From positions 21,020,406-21,084,405 of the forward strand of contig OU744730.1 in NCBI GenBank assembly GCA_916613615.1: DNA of 64,000 bases, written 5' to 3'. Below, piece after piece: positions 38,601 through 49,800 of the stretch. The notes under the pieces are model-generated. The model had not been told where the DNA came from and ran no database searches. It saw only the letters and a list, made by a program, of their open reading frames with translations. Every line of letters starts with the position of its first letter. The first letter of the stretch is position 1. A program made the position numbers and the translations under genes. Origin of the DNA: Steromphala cineraria (taxonomy: Eukaryota > Mollusca > Gastropoda > Trochida > Trochidae).

Positions 38601-41600
38601 CTCTTTATAAATTAAGTATCATGTTTCTCTTTCTCAGAGTCAAATGAAGTCATGTATTCCAATACACCTGTCTAAAAATGCAACAAAACAAATCACAGGT
38701 AAGTCATTTCTTCTCTGAAATAAGCTATATCTTCAGATTTTGTATGGTGTCATGATGCCACTGTCATCCTATTCCCATTTATGTAAACCTGTGTCTGTGG
38801 CCCTGCCACAATAGTATTTCTCCCTGCTAACACTAGCAGCCATGATATATATATAAGTGAAATACTCTTGATGCAGCCTTAAACCACCTCACCTTTTAAC
38901 TTGAATATGTTTATGTGAATTGTATTGATAAATATAGAACAATTTCACCATTTAAGCTTGTGAAGCTTAAAATTAAAGATCTGCTTATGGCATTGCATAC
39001 TCCCTCACTCTTCTCCATCCTAGTTACTTGCTCTTCCTAGCATTGAGTTTTTATATTCCAGAGCGCCTTCATGAGAGCGTATGCTCCTTCCTGACTTGTA
39101 GCAAGTTCTGGGATGTTCCTGTACAACCTGTGAGTCCGATACCTTTTTAAGGCAAAAGATAATTAAAAGTAATCAATTTGATCTGTGCATTAACAAGTCT
39201 GAAAATTGACCACATTCTGAGTTCAAGGGTAATGAAAATTTCAAAATATTGACTATCTTGATGCAAACTTACATTTAGAGGTTTCTTCTCCACTAGGTTA
39301 CAAATCCATTAGGTCTGACTGCATCCCCATAGGTTGCATGTCCTGACTTAGGATCATGTTAAAAATCACAAGGCTTACAACATAATTCTACAGTATCAGT
39401 AGTTTGTGGCAGGTAACTCCTTTAAACCAGGCTAGCTGTCACATGCGAGGATGTAATTGGTCCCCTATAAGTAGGTTTGCCTGCACTGAACTAGTATCAA
39501 AACATGCGACCTAGGGGGATGTAGTCAGACCTAGTGGAGATCAAATGTTTGAGCTTTGGATGGAAGGAACTAATAAAGAATTAATAAAGGAGGATATGTC
39601 CCTGACTAGCCTCAGAGTAAGATGCTGGTTATCTTGTAAGTTCCGATGAGACTGTTGAGTAATTGTTTACCGGTAAATCAGGGATGCAGAAATCGGTCTA
39701 TTTGCCGGACATGTCCGACTGGGAATCCAGTTTGACCGATTGAAAAAGTGACACATGCAGCAAAAGCTGTCGACTGATTATTCACGTTTCTTTTTCATGA
39801 GAATGATATCATGTAATCTGATTAAAACAAACAACAAACTATGTAAGTTAGCATTTGCAATTTCTTTATGATTCTTTTTAATAATATACGTCTGGAAAAG
39901 TGCTAATTGATGTTTAAGAAGACCTGACCAACATAGTCAAAAGTATCGATGTCAAAATCAATGCAACTCGCATCAATGATTTTCTTGATTGGGGTCTCAA
40001 TTTCATGATTAATCTTGAACCAATGCATATTTTCCCTCGTGTTAATATTTTACTTCCGGGTCGGCTTATACGTGGAATGTCCGATTGGCAAAAATTTGAA
40101 TCTGCATCCCTGCGGTAAATGCTTAATTATTAAAGAGACACAGAGTATGTTGATAGGATCACATATGTCAAATTTTGAAATCGATGTTATTACATCTGGA
40201 ACCACTAACTGTTACTGAAAATAACAAGTTTAAGGTCAATCAGTACAGTAGAGCGAAAATACGGCCATTCAAAGTTGGGATTGTGATCGAAAACCGGACA
40301 ATGTGGCTCAAGTGGCGCGCGCAAATTCGCCAAACGTAATTTTGTAACCTTGTCATAAGCTGACAGGAAGATATAGGGTAAATTAACCAAGGTTCGGACG
40401 TTTTCACGACCGAGATGCGGGACCAGTCATTTCCTGATGACACGAATGGCTCCGAACAGGGCAACTGTTGATAACTTGAAACGTGGGCTCTCAGCATCGC
40501 ATGCAACGCTCTAACAACGCGTTACGCAATAACTTCTCCCTGGTTTAATGATAAATGTGCAAGGTTGAAAAATAACCAAGGTTCGGACAACTTTCACCAT
40601 GGTTCGGACACAATTTCACCATGGTTCGGACACAGTTTCACCATGGTTCGGACAGTCATTAACTACGGTTCGGACACTTCCCCTTTCTTCGGACACACCC
40701 TACTTGTATTTATGATCGACAGACAAAAAGAACAGATTATGCACAGTCATATGTCTTATATGTCTAAATCAATTTCATAATAAAAAATAGCATCCATTCA
40801 TATATGTAGCAATATTCCACATTGACATATGTTTATAAGAAAAAGAAAGAAAAGTGACAATAATTAGCTTCATAAGATAAGAAAGACTAAATCCTGATTT
40901 GAAAGGGTTTTATTATGCTGTTGAATGATTCTATAAGAACGAACAAATAGCTTATCATTTATATATTGAATGTGATATGAAAATAAGATGTATTGTGAAA
41001 ATATTCAACTGCGAATTGAGAGTATTCACTTATTGAAGTTTCTCTCAACATTTTCATTGCCAATACAAATTATACATGTACGTAGTATACGTGCATTCGG
41101 CCTTTTTATTTCTACATAATTGCGTTGCTAAAGTATAGCCTATACTTCCTCCCGTTTTTTCTTTATTTATGTAATTTTTAATGAATAATATACACCTATT
41201 GTACAAATGGTACTATCTACTTTTATGCCCGTCGCTTGGGTATAGTTGGGGCTTAATGTTGTATCGGTGGAAACATCAAACGACATACCATGCATGTTTA
41301 TCCATAATATCAAATTCTAACACCTTAATCTCAAAGTTGCCTTACATTGGCAGACCATTTCCCAAACAACGTATCTTGCAAATATTGGAAGAATTAATAC
41401 AGTATACACCGATAGGTTATTGGTCCGTTTGATAACTCAATTTCAAATGATAATTAATGTTATTCTCGTCGATGTCTGAATACCACTATACGTAGCCTAT
41501 GTATGAGGCAAGCAGCTGATCATTGTAGATAATTATCGTAGGGCATTTATCACAACTACTTGTTAATGTCCATGATCTGTGGATTATTAGTTTCATTAAA

Positions 41601-44600
41601 ATATATTTGTAAATTCTTAAGATAAAAACGGTACCATTGAATTATATTTAGAAAAAGAAAGTGCCGCCTGGAAAAGAACTTTATCAAATAATAATAACGA
41701 TCGTCAGTCCAAAATTTTATTCATTGTATACAAAATATTTTTACAACGACAAGAACTGTTGATATTTATTATGCAATAATTTCTGTAAATATTGAATACT
41801 AATACAAAATCAACAAAAGAAAATACTTTATCTGGTGTTAAACAAGAACTCTCTGATCAAAATGTAAATTCATCGGCCATCGAAAGCGACAGCGTTATAT
41901 ATGATGGGCGGGGCAGTGTACCTTGTGTCACATTGATTGATTGACAGGTATCAAATAATAAAGTGTCTTAAATTGAGAGATACAAAGGTAATATTTCTTT
42001 TGTTTCACTGTCGTAACAGATTTTAAGAATAAATATCCTTATAAAGTACTTTAGCAAAAAGTCAATGTGCCACTTAAAGTTGAACAATCAATAAGTGCAG
42101 ATGTATCGTAGAATCTCTACTGACGCCCAAAACATTATAATCGATTCTGTAAACGAATATTTACTCTGAAGATAATAATAATAATAATAATAATGGGCAT
42201 TTATAAAGCGCTATATCCATACACAAGGTGCATGCTCAAAGCGCATTGAAAATAAGAAAAGTTAAGGTGATGAGATGAAATGCTATGAAATAAAGCCTAA
42301 AAGTAATACTGGTAGCATTGTTTAAGGATGTTTATAATTAGAGTCTATGGGTAGAATCTATGAATAATAGCTAGAAAATAGATGAGTTTTGAGCTGTGAT
42401 TTAAAAACAATCAGTGAGGATGACATTTTGATGACATAAGGAAGTTGGTTCAAAAGTCTTGGAGCAGTACTGCTGAAAGATTTAAGTCCATAACTGGTGT
42501 TTTTATACTTTGGCATCTGGAGAAGCTTCAAATTCTGGGATCGAAGATCTTTTGCAGGGGTATAGTCCTCCAAGGAATTTAAAAGATATGCTGGAGCCAT
42601 ATTATGTTGACATTTGTAAGTAATACATAGAACTTTAAATTTGATTCTCGCTTCGATGGGAAGCCAATGTAGACACTTAAGCACAGATGTTATGTGACAT
42701 GCTTTTGGTGTTCTGGTCACAATTCTTGCCGCTACGTTCTGAACTTTCTGGAGCTTGTACAACTGACGTTTACTGATTCCAATCAGTAAGCTATTACTAT
42801 AGTCAAGTCGTGAATGAACAAGCATTTGCACAAGTATTTTGGCGGCATCTCTGGTTATAAGATGACGTATTTGACTGATGCAACGGAGATGATAATAGCA
42901 AGTTTTACAGAGTTTATCTATGTGTGAGTCCATTGAAAGTTGAGAATCAATGATGACTCCCAAGATTTCTTGCATGGTCAGTAAAAGGGATTGTAGCAGT
43001 TCCGATTTCAACAGAGGTAGCTTGAATATCACGCAATGTCTAAGGAAGGGGCTGCTATCAGTTTTTGTGAAGTTTCAATCGCCGCCGCCGCCGCCGCCAC
43101 CGCACTCGTACTACTAGCTATAACTTTTTTCCCCTAAGCTTTCCAGAACTCTTATTCATACCTTACTCCTCATACCTCGGGGGAACGATTTTGACACGTT
43201 CACTTTCAAGGTCAAAGGTCAAGGTCACGAGCTATGTATTCACACTAAGAATTCCTTGTAAACGCGATAACTTGAAAAGTTTTTGTGCTATGAAGCTCTA
43301 ACTTGGTATATATCATCCTTGGAAAAGTAAAAAATTTTGAAAAGGTTTTGGCTACAATCTGTCAAAGGTCAAGGTCACAGCAAGGTCATGACGTAAGCAT
43401 GTTTTAGCGAAAATGCTTATTTTAACTATGAACACTTTTAATCAATACATGATTGTTATACTAAAAAAAAAGTGTTCAATGATTGTGTGACCTTGAAGGT
43501 CAAAGGTCAAGGTCATGAGATATGAGTTATTACAAAATGCACTAAATTGGGGTATAACTTTATCACATTTAGCTTTTCAGAACTCATGAACATGTCTAAA
43601 TGTTAATACTTCCAGGGAATCATTATGACATGTTCACTTTCAAGTTCAAAGGTCAAGGTCACGAGTTATAAAATCACCACAAAATTCTTTGTAAACACGG
43701 TAACTTGAAAAGTTTTTGTGCTATGAAGCTCTAACTTGGTATATATCATCCTTGGAAAAGTAAAAAATTTTGAAAAGGTTTCGGCTACAATCTGTCAAAG
43801 GTCAAGGTCACAGCAAGGTCATGACTTAAGCATGGTTTAGCGAAAATGCTTAATTTTAACTATGATCACTTTTAATCAATACATGATTGTTATACTCAAT
43901 AAAAAGTGTTCAATTATTGTGTGACCTTGAAGGTCAAAGGTCAAGGTCATGAGATATGAGTTATTGCAATTCCTTGTAAACACAATAACTTGAAAAGTTT
44001 TTGTGCTATGAAGTTTAGATTTTGTATATATTATCTCTTGAGAAGTACAACATTTTCAAAAAGTTTTGGGTACTAACTGTCGAAGGTCAAGGTCACAGCA
44101 AGGTCAACATATATGGAGAAAATGGATTAATTGTATTTTTAACACTTTATTTCATTACAATAATGTTATACTCAATGAAATGTGTTCATTGATTGTGTGA
44201 CCTTGAGTGTCAAAGGTCAAGGTCACGAGAAAATTCCCAATTTGGTGAGGCCTGTAAAAGGCGGAACAGGGTAAGGCGAAACCCAAAGTTCCGGGGCTGC
44301 TCTGCTTTTGCGGTATCCCGCAAACGCTAATCTAGTTATTTCTGGTAACCTTGAGAATGATTTTATTTTCAAATGCTTAACCAAAAATTTAAACTGGGTG
44401 TTTGTTTCAGTCTAACAGTGCAGTGGCCATGTACATAGTGATGTCCATCCTCATCTCCTTCACCGTCTTCATCTATTACTGTCTCTTCTTCCAGTACTAC
44501 TAGTGAGTATCTCTCAATATATACACTCAGCGTAATAACTGTGTAAAACAAGATGTGTTTGTGAAACACGAATGCCCCCGGATGCATATGTCAAGTATCA

Positions 44601-45321
44601 AAGACCTAGCTCTGACCAATCAAAAGTTATGACCAAGGTTAAAGTTTTTGTGGACAAACGGACAGACAGACAGACGGACAGACGGACGGACAGACGGACA
44701 GGTGAAAAACAATATACCCCCGGAATCTCCGATTCGGGGGCATAAAAAGTAATGGGTTAAGAGAAATATCAGCTCATTTCTCCAAACGCAACTTGCCCTA
44801 TAACACTTCAATTAACTTAAAGAAATGGCTCTTTCAAGGATTGGATTACCATCTGGTTTTTCTTTGATAACACAGAAAAATATATAGGAAGAAAATCTAT
44901 TGTATTTCTCATTTATATTTTCTTTATATGTTGGAAATGACTTAACAATAAATAGAATATCAATTTTTTTTAAATAGTCTACTGCTCTGTATACTATTTG
45001 CATAATAGAAGAATCGAAAGAAGTGATTTTTCATTAAGGTAACTTTTTAGGATTCCAAATATGACCCTTACATAGTAAACTGTTCACAATTAATCACTCA
45101 ATTATAGAGCAAGCATCAGCCACTAAAATAAATTATGAAATTATTCCAAGAATTTTTCTCGTGTTCCTCATTAACTAAAATATTTAATATAACATTGATA
45201 ACACAACTGTTTCAGTACGGACACATTCTCCGACAACATTGCCTACGATCCTATTTTGAGGAAACAGTATGCGGATTACCGGGCAAGCTCCAAAGCAGAA
45301 TTACGTCAACGTAACAGATGA
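35648..45321 (+). CDS. Unrecognised single-pass membrane protein with one C2H2 zinc finger, eight exons
   Basis: Exons: 35648-35749, 36285-36371, 36993-37115, 38381-38518, 38638-38698, 39062-39129, 44411-44502, 45216-45321. All junctions are GT/AG, phases agree, and the total is 777 nt (258 aa plus stop). Seen: a hydrophobic start (MIFFLQLLLLVA) like a signal peptide; a C2H2 finger in exon 3 (CEFC, 12 residues, then H-x4-H); many Cys in exons 4-6 (e.g. DYCDVYRCDV), with one N-glycosylation site (NAT) in exon 5; a membrane helix in exon 7 (about 20 residues from AVAMYIVMSILISF); and a short basic tail ending RQRNR. If the N-terminus is a signal peptide, the finger lies in the lumen or outside the cell, which is unusual. 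The first exon is the weak point: its TTTTTTCTTGCAG could instead be a splice acceptor (exon from 35665, same frame), with the true start upstream. I do not recognise the family and propose no function. Confidence 0.8.
37619..37890. mobile_element. Possible MITE with internal 20-bp tandem repeats
   Basis: Four units of about 20 bp begin with TGGGCCAATAC (37621-37700). An inverted match, GTATTGGCCCAGTT, at 37877-37890 faces AACTGGGCCAATAC at the left. It lies in the intron between exons 3 and 4 of the zinc-finger membrane gene. Confidence 0.55.
38110..38240. repeat. Long inverted repeat in the intron before exon 4
   Basis: AGCCCTAACCATCTTGTG pairs imperfectly with CACATGATGGTTAGGGCT. TATAGTTTCGCCTGAAC pairs with GTTCAGGGCAAAACTATA. 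The centre is GCCTTCGGC. Total 131 bp, ending about 140 bp before the exon 4 acceptor. Confidence 0.75.
39305..39538. mobile_element. MITE family 'AGGTCTGAC', copy 2
   Basis: Ends TCCATTAGGTCTGACTGCAT and, inverted, ATGTAGTCAGACCTAGTGGA. The arms continue inward as CCCCATAGGTTGCATGT against ACATGCGACCTAGGGGG, for TIRs of about 36 bp. No coding capacity. Confidence 0.75.
39679..40112. mobile_element. hAT-type MITE with perfect 8-bp target duplication
   Basis: The 434-bp element begins CAGGGATGCAGA and ends TCTGCATCCCTG. CGGTAAAT occurs directly outside both ends (39671-39678, 40113-40120). The short TIR and 8-bp duplication are the hAT hallmarks. No transposase frame. It lies in the 5.3 kb intron of the zinc-finger membrane gene. 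Confidence 0.88.
40565..40705. repeat. Minisatellite, unit about 22-23 bp
   Basis: About five units contain CACCATGGTTCGGACA, degenerating at the end (CTACGGTTCGGACACTT). A single related motif, AACCAAGGTTCGGACG, lies upstream at 40386. Confidence 0.8.
40706..42170. other. Intronic AT-rich sequence
   Basis: No gene or clear repeat between the minisatellite and the LINE. An 83-aa plus-strand frame at 41181-41432 has no recognisable domain. Confidence 0.4.
42172..43038 (-). mobile_element. Non-LTR retrotransposon 3' end, truncated and frameshifted
   Basis: The minus-strand frame from 43032 to 42358 reads as the C-terminal part of a LINE reverse transcriptase: LGVIIDSQLSMDSHI, HSRLDYSNSLL, LQKVQNVAARIVTRT, LKCLHWLPIEARI and PRLLNQLP are typical of the thumb and beyond. 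Upstream homology (an IGTATIPFTDHARNLG-like stretch) is in another frame, so a frameshift lies near 42961-42972. After the stop comes GCGCTTTGAGCATGC, TATAGCGCTTTATAAATGCC and an (ATT)n tail (42172-42194), the true 3' end. The 5' side stops where the Helitron-like element starts. It is a dead copy, lying in an intron. Confidence 0.88.
43039..44335 (+). mobile_element. Helitron-like non-autonomous element, copy 1
   Basis: It begins TCTAAGGAAGGGGCTGCTAT and ends with hairpin TTTGCGG/CCGCAAA, nine bases, then CTAG followed by T. A TC start and hairpin plus CTRR end before T are Helitron hallmarks. No terminal inverted repeats or duplication are evident. Inside are a (GCC)n run (43081-43098) and diverged repeats of about 434 bp, each with GGTCAAAGGTCAAGGTCA. 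A reverse-oriented copy lies at 58476-59772. No protein is encoded. Class assignment is good; Helentron-type ends are an alternative. Confidence 0.7.
44545..44745. mobile_element. Dispersed repeat with (GACA/GACG)n minisatellite
   Basis: GAAACACGAATGCCCCCGG at the left faces CCGATTCGGGGGCAT at the right. Between them lies a (GACAGACG)-type run at about 44658-44702. It lies in the last intron of the zinc-finger membrane gene. No coding capacity. Confidence 0.6.
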
Positions 45322-45691
45322 ATCTCCAAATAGTGCCTTTACTGAGAAAAAACTTCCAGGACTGAAGAAATGCAATTTGCTTTTTGCATGTTGATAAGAA
45401 AACAGCTGGGATTCTGCTTTATCTGAGCACTGAAAGGAATGGAATGATGAAAACTGGGGTATTTCTGTTCATGGATTAAAACTCGAGTGCTTCATGATGA
45501 TGAAAAGATAAGAGTAGTTGTACTTCTAGGTCATGATTAATTATTATAGTAAGAGGATTGTCAAAACATGTTAATCAGTACACCATTTTTAAACCATGAA
45601 GATAATTTGCAATATATGTCAAGTGCTGTGATGTCAATTTAGTTGTTTAATATAACATTTGTATTTATATGATGAATGAATGGAACTTGTA

Positions 45692-45697
45692 AATAAA
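45692..45697 (+). terminator. Candidate polyadenylation signal of the zinc-finger membrane gene
   Basis: AATAAA lies 371 bases after the stop at 45321, the first convincing hexamer in that 3' stretch. It would give a 3' UTR of about 0.4 kb, ending before the convergent WDR59 gene. The region is AT-rich, so a chance match is possible. Confidence 0.4.
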
Positions 45698-46856
45698 TAT
45701 CTCTAACATGTTCTCATGCCCGAGCGGCGTTAAGAATTTACTCCTTCTTGAGACTAAACTCACAGAATCATGTATACACTGTTCACTTCTTTGATCCTTT
45801 GAAGCCAGAAATAGGGCTCAAAAACCTTAAATGTTCTCACTGCATGATGTTCTGATTATATCCATCTTTCAAGGCAGGAACTAAAACAAATAATTTCAGG
45901 TCATGTACATTTGTTTATTCAATTGTCTTCCTGACATTCATCTTCAATGTACAAAAGATCATGTTTTTTTAAATAAAAAATAAACATTTCAAAGTGTTAA
46001 CAATCTTTTTGACATGATTACATCTGTTCAAACATTCTTACATCCATCCAATCATCTTAACATAATCAACATAATCTACAAAAACAGGATTATTTGTATC
46101 ATAAGGTAACGATACTTACATTAATAACGAGGATATTTTTCAATCAAATACTAATATAATATTTCAGATTTTTATCAAAGGTTTCATTAGTTGCAGTTCT
46201 TAACATACAAAAAAGCATCAGTTACAACATTGTTACAACAGAAATCTGGGGTGGGGAAACAATTCTAGTGCAAAGTTTTTCTTAAGATTCATTCTAATAA
46301 CATTGGCTTTAGACAATCTTAGTGCTAAAAGAGCTTGAAAATCCAAGTTGGAGATTGAGACTAGATACTTGTATTCATACCATTCATACATCTTGAAAGA
46401 CTTGGTCAGGTCATTTTTGAAGGGTTTGCTTTCACTTGCACAGTACCCGTTCTTCAAACACTTCAGACTTGTTGAAATCTTGCAATGACTAGTGCTTGAG
46501 CCAGATTTATTCTTTGAAACATTTCTCAATCTAACCCTTGGGCAGGTCACACTGTGTTTGGCTGTAGAGTCTAATCAAGGGCAAACCCATGCATGAAACA
46601 TCCTCTTCCATCATTGCACATTAAGGGTCTATCATTTTCAAACCTCAGCACCAAGGGAGATAACTCTGTAAAGTTGTCAGGACTAACAGAGATCCCACAG
46701 AAAGCTGAATCAAGACCGACATACCACTGTAGGCATGAAAACATCAGTTATGTCAGGTCTTTAAACTTGGAGATGCAGATGGTATTTTTCTCCATTTCGC
46801 CAGAGTGGGTGTAGGTTGAAGAAGCCATTGAATCAATGATTTTGGCCCTGAAAGTG
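45698..46856. other. Convergent 3' region between the membrane gene and WDR59
   Basis: No further coding exon. It probably holds the WDR59 3' UTR on the minus strand. Minus-strand AATAAA hexamers occur at about 46505 and 45915, but none is decisive. The 105-aa minus frame at 46233-46550 is AT-driven and unsupported. Confidence 0.4.
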
Positions 46857-49800
46857 TCAGTGAACAGGAGCAAGTATTGGAGTGACTTTGAGACACTCAC
46901 AGCCACAGCCGGACGGACACTCTGACTCTGTACGGAACCAGTCAGCCATGTGCTCCATGTGGCCTCCGTGACTGCACCCGATACAGAAGTTAGCTGCTCC
47001 TGCAACACGTTCATGGGAATTTGCTTTATGTACTGTAGCTTCATAAAAATGTGTTATTCTGTAAAATTTAACTTGTAATTATTGGTTATTGATATATTTG
47101 GGATCATTGCGAAAAATATTGTTTTTATGTATTTTTTAAATTAAGAAATAGGCAAGTTGGACCACACCCTCAAAGGACTCTATTTAAACAAAGTAAAAGA
47201 AATTGTACTCTTGCAGATAGTGTTATTCCAAAAATAACAATTTTACTTTTATTCATATTCCAGATGACATGTATCTAATTTGCTCAGCAATTTATTATCT
47301 TTGAACAATAACTGTCATCATATTATAAATCACAATCATTTACATATTCACATGAAGATCCTCAAGAAAGAAGAGAAGTTGGAATTAATTAGTAGAGTAA
47401 TTGTGACAGACCTCTGACCCCAAGATGACAGATGACGCACTCCAGCACGATGTGTTTACAGGAAGTACACTGCGGTCCTCGCACGTCCCTCATACACCGG
47501 TTACACTTCACACTGAACTCTGTCAACAGATGGAGGTGTAGATGCAGGGATACACACATTATACAGAACACGGAGAGGGTTTAGCTTACATACTTTCAAC
47601 CACCATCATTTAAAGACAATTGATGTAAAAAGAATTTCCTACGGGATAATAAAGTATTATCTTATCTTATCTTATCTTAACTAAGTGTATGAAATGATAT
47701 CTTCAACATACTGAATGGTTTCAATGCAATTTTAGCCCCCGTGGCTGACGTAAGTGTTGATGCATTATTTAGAACATAGAGAGGGTTTAGCTTACAGACT
47801 TTCCACCACTATCATTTAAAGACAAGCAAGTGTACAAAATGGTATCTTCAACATACTGAATGGTTTCAATGCAATTTTAGCCCCAATGATCCATGTAAGT
47901 GTTGATCCTTATTAAGAACATGGGGAGGTTTTAGCTTACAAACAACCACCAACATTTATAAACAAGCAAGTGTAAGGATTTCTTAACATCAAAGTGTTTG
48001 TGTTTAGATCTTTTTCATTTGAATGGAAGGTTTATTTATTTTCAAGGCCATGAAGTATTATTACAGTTTTAAGGTATTAAGCGACTTACGTATTAAGAAA
48101 ATTAATATGAAGGGGTGCTTATTAAAGTAGTTTACGTTAAAGGGGCAGTAGCACGTTTTTTGATAATTTTATATTTTAAATTTTTCACTTATCATTGTAA
48201 GTTAATGCTTAATGTATTATATTGATAGCGACAAAAATAACATTACACAAACCAATCATCCATAGTTTGAGGACAAAGTATGAAGATACACATACAATCC
48301 ACTGGCGGCCATTTTGTGTGAACACCTTTAATTCATTTAGTGGAAGAAAAAGGAATCGCATGGCTAAACTTTACGTTATATATTTGAATGATTACTGCTC
48401 CATTAACTTTAAATACATTGTCTTTCAATTTGAACCATTAATTTTCATTTTCTTGACATCACCTTATATTCCCCCTAAAAACGTGCTACTGCCCCTTTAA
48501 ACGTTAAGAGAATGAGTATAATGTTTGGATCATCTTAATCGAAACAATAACAAATTAGGTCATCTAAATATCTTCAAAATTTATTAGCTTTTGATAGTTT
48601 TGTGCTTGCCATCTTAGGAATAAAAAGACAAGTAATAAATGGAAGAAATGCCAAGGCTAATGTTCTTAATGAAACTGCCTTAATAGAACTAGTGAAGTTG
48701 GCACCAAATTTTGGTGAGATAAAAACATGTTTATTTTGCCACTTTTAAGGGGAAGGCAGTTCTAGTGTCAAATACAGTATTATTGTAATTACCAATGCCC
48801 TTGTGAGGGGGAGGTGGGGTGGAGATGAACTTGAGTATGTGAGCCGCCTGGTTGTGGAGCCCCCAGCAGTACAGGATGTTGGCGTACATCTTCTTGTGGA
48901 GGTCGTACTGGTACCACAGGCTCGGCTCCAGCATCCTGGGTGGACAGAACATTATAGTCCTCTTTAAAGGGAATCAACAACCTAGCTTGTGAAACCTAAT
49001 TGACCACCGTTAATGAGATCGTTCAGAGGGGAGGGGTCATGTGACACAAACTTGGTACTGGCTGTCAGCTGTAAGCGGTTCGTAATCAAACTATTTCGTC
49101 CCTACCGAGCATTTACGACTCTTTCGGAGCCCTGCTAATAAAACTCTGGAAGTTAAAAATTCGGGTTGCAGACCCCCTTTAATCAATGAATATTAGACGA
49201 CAAGGATTATCAGTCAACCATAGTATCACAGACTCGGCTCAAGCATCCTGGGTAGGCAGAACATATAGTCCTCTTTAATTAATGAATATTAGACGACAAG
49301 GATTATCAGTCAACCATAGTATCACAGACTCGGCTCAAGCATCCTGGGTAGGCAGAACATATAGTCCTCTTTAATTAATGAATATTAGACGACAAGGATT
49401 ATCAGTCAACCATAGTATCACAGACTCGGCTCAAGCATCCTGGGTAGGCAGAACATATAGTCCTCTTTAATTAATGAATATTAGATGACAAGGATCATAA
49501 GTCAACCATTGTACCACAGGCTCGGATAATCCAAAATTTAGTGAATCTAGTGCAGGACTCAAGGGTAAATTAAAATTGTTATCAGTGATCAATTGGTCAT
49601 GGTCATTTTGCCTCAGATGGTAATCTTAATTAATGATTAAATAAACGGCTTTCTAACTAAAAATCGTGATAGTATTTCCAGTACATTTGTCTATGGAAAA
49701 AGAATATACCATGTTCTTCAAATGTTAATATCTATAATACAAGATTTTCTTGTACAGGCAATATTTTGTCATGATTTCATAGTCTGAAACAAAGCTTGCA

